Source of the DNA: JBBIRW01 sp037441565
GTDB taxonomy: Bacteria; Desulfobacterota; JBBIRW01
Length of the DNA stretch: 21,630 nt
Reading direction: 5' to 3'
Assembly (NCBI GenBank): GCA_037441565.1
Contig: JBBIRW010000022.1
Location: forward strand, 1-21,630
In this document: positions 15,269 to 21,379 of the stretch, piece after piece
How positions within the stretch are numbered: the stretch's first letter is position 1
Layout: each line of letters starts with the position of its first letter
Notes under the pieces: generated by a model
What the model saw: only the letters and a program-made list of their open reading frames with translations
The model's database searches: none
Told to the model about the DNA's origin: nothing
Translations under genes and position numbers: made by a program

Positions 15269-15684
15269 CAAATATCACTCTTGCTCAAAGCTATCTCAGA
15301 AAGGCTACAGACAGGCTTGACATACTGGATCTTCTTTTTAAAAAAGGCGCATATTCTGATGTGGTAAGAGAGGCTCAAGAGATTGTAGAGCTTGCACTTA
15401 AGGGAATGTTAAGGGCCGTTGGTATTGAGCCACCAAAATATCATGATGTAGGTCCGCTTATTTTAGAACATGCAGATAGATTCAGCAGGGTTTCTGAGAA
15501 TGACTTACAAAAAATAGCAAAGATATCGAAACGCTTAAGGAAGGAAAGGGAACTTTCTTTTTATGGTGATATAGATTTTATACCTACTGAAGAGTATAAA
15601 GAGGAAGATGCAAAAGAGGCTACTGAGGGTGCGAGATTTGTAGTTCAAATTGCAAAAGTTATAATCGGAGATCCTATCGGATAA
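15265..15684 (+). CDS. HEPN-domain protein (toxin partner of MNT)
   Basis: The 139-aa all-helical protein begins AQSYLRKATDRLDILDLLF and has AYSDVVREAQEIVELALKGM, the hallmark of HEPN domains that pair with MNT proteins. Toxic family members are ribonucleases with an RX4-6H motif. Here the matching segment is KERELSFYGD (93-102), with R95 but no His at the expected position, and H60 lies outside the motif. The pair may therefore be a non-RNase or inactive version, or act as a structural complex. Start overlaps the MNT stop. Confidence 0.85.
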   Translation: MTNITLAQSYLRKATDRLDILDLLFKKGAYSDVVREAQEIVELALKGMLRAVGIEPPKYHDVGPLILEHADRFSRVSENDLQKIAKISKRLRKERELSFYGDIDFIPTEEYKEEDAKEATEGARFVVQIAKVIIGDPIG

Positions 15685-15724
15685 AAGCCAAAATCTCCTG
15701 GTATTGATGGTCTAAGTCCCTGGC

Positions 15725-15752
15725 CCACATTCCACGTCTCGCAGTTCCCAAT
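15725..15752. repeat. Possible degraded 7-bp repeat tract, four units
   Basis: Four consecutive heptads, of which the first two are CCACATT and CCACGTC, fit a loose YCNCRNT pattern in the gap between the HEPN gene and the antitoxin gene. The 216-bp gap otherwise holds only a 49-codon frame from 15773 that runs into the next gene and matches nothing I know. This tract is much less regular than those in gmd and fcl and could be chance. Confidence 0.25.
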
Positions 15753-15900
15753 TCATAGGTAGGGAGCTGATAATGGGAAACCTACTTCCTTCTATCCTTG
15801 AGGAGCACCATATAAGCATTACAAGGAGCGAGCTGAAAATTGGAAAAAGTAGCCTTTCCCCTTTTTGCCAGATAAAGATTACGAGGAAGGGGGTAATGGG

Positions 15901-16095
15901 ATGGCTAACATCAAAGACCTAAGCATGGAGGACTTGGAACATTTGATTGAGCAGAAGGTTTTGGAGATGCTTGGAGACCCGGATTCCGGGCTTGAGCTAT
16001 CCGAGGAATTCAAAAAGAAGCTCGAAGAACGCCTGGGAAAGCCTTCCAGGAAAATTTCACACCGAGAGGTATTAAACAGATTTGGTCAAGATTAA
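15901..16095 (+). CDS. RelB/Phd-like antitoxin, 64 aa
   Basis: The small acidic, helical protein MANIKDLSMEDLEHLIEQKV and the C-terminal KPSRKISHREVLNRFGQD resemble short antitoxins that accompany RelE toxins in thermophilic and subsurface bacteria. An upstream TTG at 15865 would extend it by 12 residues, but ATG 15901 has GGAAGGGGG 7-15 bp before it and gives the normal length. The downstream toxin frame overlaps its 3' end by 14 bp. The toxin is interrupted, so this may be an orphan antitoxin. Confidence 0.7.
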   Translation: MANIKDLSMEDLEHLIEQKVLEMLGDPDSGLELSEEFKKKLEERLGKPSRKISHREVLNRFGQD

Positions 16096-16336
16096 ATGGA
16101 CAGAAGCCGCGGTAAGTGACCTTTAAAAGCTTGATAGACAAGTAGCAAGGCGAATCCTTAGGAAGATTGAATGGTTCTCCAGGAATTTCATGACGGTCAC
16201 CCCGGAGCCCTTAAATGGAACATTTAAGGAAGTTTACAAGCTCCGTGTTGGCGATTGGCGAGTTATCTATACACTTGAAGGCAGTACTGTAGTGATACAG
16301 GGCATTGGTCATCGACGAGAGATTTACAGGCTCTAA
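16082..16336 (+). pseudogene. RelE-family mRNA interferase toxin with a premature stop
   Basis: From TTG 16082 the frame reads MVKIKWTEAAVSDL, then a TAA at 16124-16126, then KLDRQVARRILRKIEWFSRN and onward to FKEVYKLRVGDWRVIYTLEG, VVIQGIGHRREIYRL and a natural stop at 16334-16336. Apart from the internal TAA it is a full 84-codon RelE with the conserved VYKLRVGDWRVIY and GHRREIYR motifs. A single substitution at Lys/Glu/Gln would explain the stop. The first in-frame ATG after it is 16190, which would lose the N-terminal helices. Loss of a toxin while the antitoxin persists is a common end state for such modules. Confidence 0.85.
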
Positions 16337-16385
16337 TGAAGGTTCAGATGTTGATATCCTGGTGGTGGCGGATTTAACAAAATAA
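16335..16385 (+). pseudogene. Fragment of a second MNT-type nucleotidyltransferase
   Basis: NEGSDVDILVVADLTK, then a stop at 16383, matches the DxD strand of MNT proteins (compare HDSDVDVLIIAKDL at 14777). Nothing before it is nucleotidyltransferase-like, as the RelE frame ends at 16336, so the relic was cut right at the toxin's end. Confidence 0.65.
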
Positions 16386-16537
16386 TAACTCTAAAAGAAC
16401 TATTTGAAGGTAAAGAAAACAGTCGCAGAGAAATGGCAAAACTTCCCTTTGAAGAGAAGATAAAAATACTTGTTGAACTACAAAAACTTGCATATACCTG
16501 CGGAAATAAGAAAGATGTATTTGTTTGGATGATATGA
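16355..16537 (+). pseudogene. Small helical ORF of nucleotidyltransferase-neighbour type, probably a remnant
   Basis: A frame open from 16355 to TGA 16535-16537 encodes ITLKELFEGKENSRREMAKL and then PFEEKIKILVELQKLAYTCG with a KDVFVWMI end. This layout (short, charged, FEEKI..LVELQ, ending near a VW-I) resembles small proteins found beside MNT genes in thermophiles. No start exists before the ATG at 16433, which would leave only 34 aa. It overlaps the MNT scrap in another frame. Confidence 0.4.
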
Positions 16538-16622
16538 AGTCCCTGCAAAACCGAGATGCAGGATTTACCATCGTTTTGAGGATTCAAGACAGAAAAAATT
16601 TTAGATTTAACTGGAGGAAGAA

Positions 16623-17798
16623 GTGAAACGTGCATTAATAACAGGAATCACTGGTCAGGATGGTTCTTATTTAGCCGAATTCTTGCTTGAGAAGGGCTAT
16701 GAGGTTCATGGGATTATAAGGAGAGCAAGCACATTTAACACACAAAGAATTGACCACATATATGTTGACCCCCATACTCCTGGAGCAGGGCTTTTTCTGC
16801 ATTACGGTGACATTTCCGACTCAGGACAGCTTACCAATCTTATCTATAACATCCAGCCAGATGAGATTTATCATCTTGGAGCCCAGAGCCATGTCAGGGT
16901 GAGCTTCGACCTCCCGGAATACACAGGAGATATAACAGCCCTTGGCACAACCCGCCTGCTTGAGGCAATCCGTAGAAGTGGTATAAAAACAAAATTCTAT
17001 CAGGCATCCTCTTCTGAGATGTTTGGAGCATCACCTCCACCCCAGAATGAGAAAACACCTTTTTATCCCAGAAGTCCCTATGCAGCAGCTAAGGTTTATG
17101 CTTACTGGATGACAGTAAACTACAGGGAAGCCTATGGACTTTTTGCCTGCAATGGAATACTTTTTAATCATGAGAGCCCTCGTAGAGGTGAAACCTTTGT
17201 AACAAGAAAAATAACCAGGGCTCTGGCAAACATCCTTGCTGGAAAGCAAAGCAAACTTTATCTCGGCAATTTAAATGCAAAAAGAGATTGGGGATTTGCC
17301 CCTGAATATGTAGAGATTATGTGGCTCATGCTTCAGCAGGATGATCCTGATGACTATGTGGTGGGCACAGGGGAAAGCCACTCAGTAAGGGAGTTTGTTG
17401 AAAAAGCCTTTAGTTATGCAGGTATAGAAATTGAATGGAAAGGAGAAGGCATCTATGAAAAAGGTATAATTAAATCGGTAGATTTTTCCCTTCCCCACTT
17501 TATCTGTCACCTGTCACCCGTCACTCATCACCCATCACCAGTTACTGTTTCCCCGGGCACAGTTTTAATAGAAATAGACCCAAAATACTTCCGTCCCACT
17601 GAAGTTGAGAATCTTCAGGCGGATATAACAAAAGCAAGGGAAAAACTTGGCTGGCAACCACGAACAACTTTTGATGAACTTATAAAGATAATGGTTGATT
17701 ACGATATGAAAATGGTAGGGCTTGAACCTATTGGTGAAGGTATTAAGACATGTATTGAAAAAGGATTTCTCTATACAAACCATGAGTATACTTTGTAA
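16623..17798 (+). CDS. gmd: GDP-mannose 4,6-dehydratase with a heptamer-encoded insert
   Basis: The 391-aa enzyme converts GDP-mannose to GDP-4-keto-6-deoxymannose. It has the NAD(P) motif TGITGQDGSYLAEFLLEKGY (7-26), the RRASTFNTQRI loop, SSSEMFG (129-135), and catalytic YAAAK (Y153, K157). The NHESPRRGETFVTRKITRA and FRPTEV motifs are also intact. Family length is about 345-375. The excess is a roughly 24-residue insertion between EWKGEGIYEKG and VLIEIDPKYFRPTEV (about 282-312); nucleotides 17504-17545 within it are six 7-bp repeats. The site is a surface region before the last structural element, so the enzyme may tolerate it. GTG start, preceded by GGAGG. With fcl it supplies GDP-fucose-type sugars for the polysaccharide. 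Confidence 0.93.
   Translation: MKRALITGITGQDGSYLAEFLLEKGYEVHGIIRRASTFNTQRIDHIYVDPHTPGAGLFLHYGDISDSGQLTNLIYNIQPDEIYHLGAQSHVRVSFDLPEYTGDITALGTTRLLEAIRRSGIKTKFYQASSSEMFGASPPPQNEKTPFYPRSPYAAAKVYAYWMTVNYREAYGLFACNGILFNHESPRRGETFVTRKITRALANILAGKQSKLYLGNLNAKRDWGFAPEYVEIMWLMLQQDDPDDYVVGTGESHSVREFVEKAFSYAGIEIEWKGEGIYEKGIIKSVDFSLPHFICHLSPVTHHPSPVTVSPGTVLIEIDPKYFRPTEVENLQADITKAREKLGWQPRTTFDELIKIMVDYDMKMVGLEPIGEGIKTCIEKGFLYTNHEYTL
17504..17545 (+). repeat. Heptamer tract A, six units, inside gmd
   Basis: Six contiguous heptads start at 17504. The first two are CTGTCAC and CTGTCAC; consensus is NYRTCAC with the last unit degenerate. Total length is exactly 42 bp, so the gmd frame is kept, and the tract encodes residues within HLSPVTHHPSPVTV. 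Confidence 0.9.
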
Positions 17799-17835
17799 GG
17801 GAAGTAAGGGAATAGGGGGATAATGGGGTAAGGGA
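17795..17835 (+). repeat. G-rich repeat tract B at the gmd stop codon
   Basis: Irregular copies of TAAGGGA/ATAGGGG run from the gmd stop (TAA 17796-17798) to 17835. They are the reverse complement of the CCCCTTA-type units in fcl. GGGGTAAGGG (17825-17834) has an exact inverted partner, CCCTTACCCC, at 18139-18148. Confidence 0.75.
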
Positions 17836-17838
17836 CAT

Positions 17839-18003
17839 GCTTCATTAGAAGAAGTTAGATATTTTTTACTGCTATCTAAAGATTAAAAATATAATGATGA
17901 GAAAAAATATTTTAACTTAGAATCTAAATGTGAAATTATAAGCAAAATGTTAAATTCATTTATGCACGCATTAAATAAGAAGGTTAAAAATGGACAGAAA
18001 TAG
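17839..18003 (+). pseudogene. C-terminal remnant of a four-helix-bundle (S23-type) protein
   Basis: The frame reads ASLEEVRYFLLLSKD, a TAA at 17884-17886, then KYNDEKKYFNLESKCEIISK followed by MLNSFMHALNKK. This matches the last two helices of S23/IVP four-helix-bundle proteins (compare KDLEYIEIDKYYDLEEKAQI at 19409). The N-terminal half is missing and the internal stop replaces a Leu. The frame runs on to a TAG at 18001-18003, 14 bp into fcl. It lies between inverted repeat tracts B and C. Confidence 0.75.
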
Positions 18004-19159
18004 TAAGATAGTTGTTTTTGGTGCTTCAGGTCTTGTAGGAAGTGCAATAATCAATAAGCTTGTTGATAAAGGTTATTCAAATATAATTGGTACCTACAAT
18101 ACCCGCAAACCCGATTTCCCCTATCCCTTATCACCTACCCCTTACCCCTTAACCCTTATCCCATTAGACTTGACCAACCAATCTGCAACAGAACAATTTT
18201 TTCAGGAACATAAGCCTGAGTTTGTTTTCCTTGCAGCTGCAAAAGTGGGGGGTATTCTTGCAAACAATACTTACAAGGCGGAATTTATTTACGAAAACAT
18301 GGCAATAGCTCTAAATGTGATTCACTCGGCTTATAAATATGGCGGTAAAAAACTTCTCAATCTTGGCTCTTCTTGTATTTACCCAAAGTTTTGTCCTCAA
18401 CCTATGAAAGAGGAATATTTACTTACTGGTGAGCTTGAACCTACAAATGAACCTTATGCCATAGCAAAAATAGCGGCTATCAAACTTTGTAGATATTACA
18501 ATGAGCAGTATGGCACAAACTTTATTTCTGCTATGCCCACAAACCTCTACGGTCCAAATGACAACTTTAACTTAGAAACTTCTCATGTATTACCAGCATT
18601 ATTAAGAAAATTCCACCTTGCCAAAATGCTTGAAGAAAGAAATTTTGAAGGGATAATAGAGGACTTGAAAATGCGTCCCATCGGCTTCGGGCTGTCTCTA
18701 TCTGATAACCCGGATAAAAAAGAGGTATTGGAAATATTATCCAAACTCGGCATCACTATCCCTTATCCCCTATCCCCTACCCCTTATCCTTTATCCCCTA
18801 CCATCACCCTCTGGGGCACTGGCTCCCCCTATCGTGAATTCCTCCATGTTGACGACCTTGCAGATGCCTGCATTTTCTTAATGGAAAACATCAACGCCTC
18901 TGATTTATCCCCTATCGCGGACTTTTTTATAAATATCGGCACTGGCAAAGACCTGACTATAAGAGAACTTGCCCAGTTGATTAAAAACATTGTTGGCTTT
19001 AAAGGAGATATCGTGTGGGATACTTCAAAGCCGGATGGTACACCGAGGAAGCTTCTTGATGTAAGCAGGATTAAAGAGCTTGGGTGGCAACCTAAGATTA
19101 GTTTAGAGGAAGGAATTAGAAGGGTTTATGAGGAAGTTTTTAGTGACTGTGGACAATGA
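17990..19159 (+). CDS. fcl: GDP-L-fucose synthase with two heptamer-encoded inserts
   Basis: This 389-aa epimerase/reductase completes synthesis of GDP-L-fucose from the Gmd product. It shows GASGLVGSAI (11-20), AAAKVGGILANNTYKAEFIY (82-101), GSSCIYP (126-132), catalytic YAIAK (Y156, K160), MPTNLYGPNDNF (182-193), GSPYREFLHVDD and KPDGTPRKLLDV. Relatives are about 310-350 aa. The excess comes from two repeat-coded stretches, about residues 43-57 (PYPLSPTPYPLTLIP) and 257-271 (PYPLSPTPYPLSPT). The first lies between the Rossmann beta2 region and LDLTN; the second directly precedes the ITLWGTG strand. All active-site motifs remain, so activity is possible. The last five residues (SDCGQ) come from another repeat-like tract. 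Confidence 0.92.
   Translation: MDRNSKIVVFGASGLVGSAIINKLVDKGYSNIIGTYNTRKPDFPYPLSPTPYPLTLIPLDLTNQSATEQFFQEHKPEFVFLAAAKVGGILANNTYKAEFIYENMAIALNVIHSAYKYGGKKLLNLGSSCIYPKFCPQPMKEEYLLTGELEPTNEPYAIAKIAAIKLCRYYNEQYGTNFISAMPTNLYGPNDNFNLETSHVLPALLRKFHLAKMLEERNFEGIIEDLKMRPIGFGLSLSDNPDKKEVLEILSKLGITIPYPLSPTPYPLSPTITLWGTGSPYREFLHVDDLADACIFLMENINASDLSPIADFFINIGTGKDLTIRELAQLIKNIVGFKGDIVWDTSKPDGTPRKLLDVSRIKELGWQPKISLEEGIRRVYEEVFSDCGQ
18118..18159 (+). repeat. Heptamer tract C, six units, in the 5' part of fcl
   Basis: Six contiguous heptads begin with CCCCTAT and CCCTTAT; consensus CCCYTAY. The tract is 42 bp, in frame, and encodes a PYPLSPT-type repeat. It contains CCCTTACCCC (18139-18148), inverted relative to tract B. 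Confidence 0.92.
18760..18801 (+). repeat. Heptamer tract D, six units, in the middle of fcl
   Basis: Six contiguous heptads begin with CCCTTAT and CCCCTAT, the same CCCYTAY family as tract C 600 bp upstream. The tract is 42 bp, in frame, and gives the same heptapeptide. The unit order differs from tract C, so it is not a simple copy. Confidence 0.92.
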
Positions 19160-19180
19160 CTGTAAGAGTGAGAGTGGGAG
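19142..19180 (+). repeat. GTGACTG-type repeat arm at the fcl 3' end
   Basis: AGTGACTGT (19142-19150), ATGACTGT (19155-19162) and AGAGTGAGAGTGGGAG follow each other. The fcl stop falls inside this tract. AGTGACTGT has exact inverted partners ACAGTCACT at 19574-19582 and 19586-19594, beyond the following S23-type pseudogene. Confidence 0.65.
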
Positions 19181-19186
19181 GTAAAA

Positions 19187-19515
19187 TTGCAAGATATAAC
19201 TGACCTGGAAGTTTTTAGAATTGCACATGAATTGACATTGGAAGTATATAAAATTACAAGTAATTTCCCAAATGAGAAAAATTTGGATTATCTTGACAAA
19301 TGAAAAGAGCAGCTTCTTCTGTGTGTGCAAACTTGATAGAAGGCGCATACAGGAATAACACAAAAGAATTTAAACAGTTTTGTGGTATTTTTTTAATGCT
19401 TTCAAAGGATTTAGAGTATATTGAAATTGATAAATACTATGATTTAGAAGAAAAAGCACAAATTATATCAAAAATGATATTTGGTTTGATTAAGTCGTTG
19501 GAGGGAAAGCAGTGA
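19187..19515 (+). pseudogene. Four-helix-bundle (S23/rRNA intervening-sequence type) protein, broken
   Basis: From TTG 19187 (GGGAGG just upstream) the frame reads MQDITDLEVFRIAHELTLEV and then YKITSNFPNEKN, the family N-terminus. It then loses frame at the AAAAATTT run near 19277-19286 and stops at 19301-19303. The correct C-terminal frame resumes by 19300 with MKRAASSVCANLIEGAYRNN and ends in KMIFGLIKSLEGKQ. Two further defects are visible: a TGA between GLS and QMKRAA in that frame, and a missing block of about 11 residues where relatives have GIARGSAGEL between FCGI and the SKDLEYIE helix. A 71-aa product from 19300 is possible but lacks helix 1. Confidence 0.82.
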
Positions 19516-19730
19516 CGGTACCTATTAATCAACAATCACAGTCACCGTCACAACTACAGTCACCGTCAAAACTACAGTCACTGTCACAGTCACTGTTCAC
19601 TTCTTCCGGTTTGCACCGCTACTTTGCCAACACCAGCTGGCTTTTTGGTGAGAAGATTTTGCGGATGATGGTAGGATTTTTTGTAGGTGTTTGGGTGGCA
19701 AGGAACTTATGACCAGAAAAGTACGGGACT
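19512..19730 (+). pseudogene. wzx: N-terminal stub of a polysaccharide flippase (Wzx-like), fused toward asnB
   Basis: After a repeat-coded leader (SQSPSQLQSPSKLQSLSQS) the frame reads LHRYFANTSWLFGEKILRMM and VGFFVGVWVARNL, the first helix of MATE/MOP oligosaccharide flippases. A TGA at 19710-19712 stands where relatives have Gly in LGPEKYG. The same frame continues PEKYG and then directly enters asnB sequence. More than 400 residues of flippase are missing. The GTG start overlaps the S23 pseudogene stop. Confidence 0.78.
19538..19597 (+). repeat. Repeat tract F forming the 5' end of the wzx stub
   Basis: Two 18-bp units (ACAGTCACCGTCACAACT, and a second with one change) are followed by two 12-bp units, ACAGTCACTGTC and ACAGTCACTGTT. 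The core CAGTCAC is close to the gmd tract-A units and is inverted relative to the arm at 19142-19180. It codes for Ser/Gln/Pro-rich sequence. Confidence 0.88.
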
Positions 19731-21379
19731 GTCCGGCACATGATGGATGCACAGATTCATCGTGGGCCTGACGATTTTGGGCTTTATCAAAATAAAAATA
19801 TTGTTTTAGGGCACCGCAGGCTTGCCATCATAGACCTGTCCCCTGCTGGCAGACAACCAATGAGTAATGAGGATGGAACAATCTGGATAACATACAATGG
19901 GGAAATTTATAACTATCGTGAACTCCGCGAAATGTTAATCAAAAAGGGTCATAAATTCAAAAGCAATTCAGATACAGAGGTAATCATTCATGGTTACGAG
20001 GAATGGGGTGTTGATGGATTACTTCAAAGACTTCGGGGAATGTTTGCCTTTGCCATTTATGATCCCCGATCTACGATTCACAATTCACGATTTACGATTA
20101 ACTATTCACGACTAATCCTTGCCCGGGACCGGATAGGAATTAAGCCGCTCTATTATTCTTACTGTGATGATTTCTTACTTTTTGCCTCAGGGTTAAATGC
20201 AATTTTGGCATCAAAATTGGTGTCAAAAGAAATAGACCCCAAAGCAGTGGTTCTCTTCCTTCTCTATGGTTCTATCCCTCCTCCTCAGACAATATACAAA
20301 GAGATATTTGCACTTGAGCCAGGGCATTTTCTGATAATTGATGAAAAGGGCTTAAAGAAGAATCGCTATTATGATTTAAAGAATGGTTTTTTAGACACAT
20401 CTTTAATGGGTATATCATTCCCTGATACTCCTTATGATGAAAGTAGATATTCAAAAATTGCTGCCCGTAAATTTAATACAGACCATGCAGAAATTGAGAT
20501 AACTGGTAAGGATTTAATAAACCATATGGATAAAAATTTTTATATTATGGACCAGCCCACTGTAGATGGTGTTAATACCTATTTTGTCTCATGGGCTACT
20601 AACAAATCAGGTCTTAAAGTAGCAATGTCAGGTGTAGGTGGAGATGAGATATTCTGGGGATATCCATCTTTTACACATATTCCCAGGTTATTTCATCTTT
20701 TTAAAATACTCTCTTGGGTTCCGTTGGGGAAAAGGACAGCACAGTTTATTTTGAGAAATTCCAATAGCTTTAAAACGGCAAAACTCTATTCAATGGTTTC
20801 TAATTCCTCATCCATACTTGATATTTACCTGAACTACAGAGGGCTTTTTACAAAAGAGCAGATTTATAAACTCCTTCATCAAGATTTTGTTAGACATGCA
20901 ATGGAAGGAGTTGAGCAGATGTCTTATCTACAAGAATGTTCAGAAATAAATGACGAACACAATCAGGTCAGCCTGCTTGAAACTACATTTTATATGGCTA
21001 ATCAACTCTTAAGAGACACTGATGTCTTCAGTATGGCACATTCTTTAGAGGTAAGGGTTCCTTTTGTTGACCATACATTGGTTGAACTATTGGCTAAGAT
21101 TCCCGCCAGATATAAAACCATATACCCAAAGAGATTATTAATAAAGGTACTAAATAATAAACTACCAGATGAAATTGTTCATCGTCCCAAGATGGGCTTT
21201 ACCTTCCCTTTGACCTATGGATGCGAAATGAATTAAAAGGGTTTATAGAAGAAAATTTAAATAGTTCAACCCTTTTCAATAGATCTTGTACCAAAAGACT
21301 CTTAGAAGATTTTTATAATCATAAAGTACATTGGTCAAGGATTTGGGCATGTGCAGTTCTGACTTGGTGGTTAAAATGA
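19728..21379 (+). pseudogene. asnB: Asparagine synthetase (glutamine-hydrolysing), multiply disrupted
   Basis: Family blocks are clear: HRGPDDFGLYQN, GHRRLAIIDLSPAGRQPMSN, YNGEIYNYREL, GYEEWG, RLRGMFAFAIYD, LARDRIGIKPLYY, SGVGGDEIFWGYP, LEVRVPFVDH and HRPKMGFTFP. Four lesions are seen. (1) The first 25 or so residues, including catalytic Cys2 of MCGI, are absent; the frame runs in from the wzx stub. (2) A repeat-coded insert follows AIYD. (3) YYDLKNGFLDTSLMG joins ISFPDTPYDESRYS directly, removing the SGGxDS ATP loop. (4) One T is missing at about 21206-21211, so FPF-DLWMRNELKGFIEENL is out of frame, with the true end at TGA 21377-21379. The longest open frame (19740-21236) cannot be a working synthetase. 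These enzymes often amidate sugars in surface-polysaccharide loci. Confidence 0.9.
20067..20115 (+). repeat. Heptamer tract E, six to seven units, inside asnB
   Basis: Contiguous heptads of consensus CGATTYA (for example CGATTCA at 20074 and CAATTCA at 20081) run for 42-49 bp. In the asnB frame they encode RSTIHNSRFTINYSR, inserted between FAFAIYD and LILARDR, a turn in the glutaminase domain. Confidence 0.9.

Noticed and set aside
15865..15900. TTG start for the antitoxin, adding 12 residues
   Set aside because: ATG 15901 has a strong purine-rich site upstream and gives a normal-length protein; the TTG has none.
15773..15922. A 49-codon ORF in the HEPN-antitoxin gap
   Set aside because: It runs out of frame into the antitoxin gene, has no recognisable family and no convincing start signal.
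17504..18801. A CRISPR array in the heptamer region
   Set aside because: The repeats are 7 bp with no spacers, vary in sequence between tracts, and no cas genes are present.
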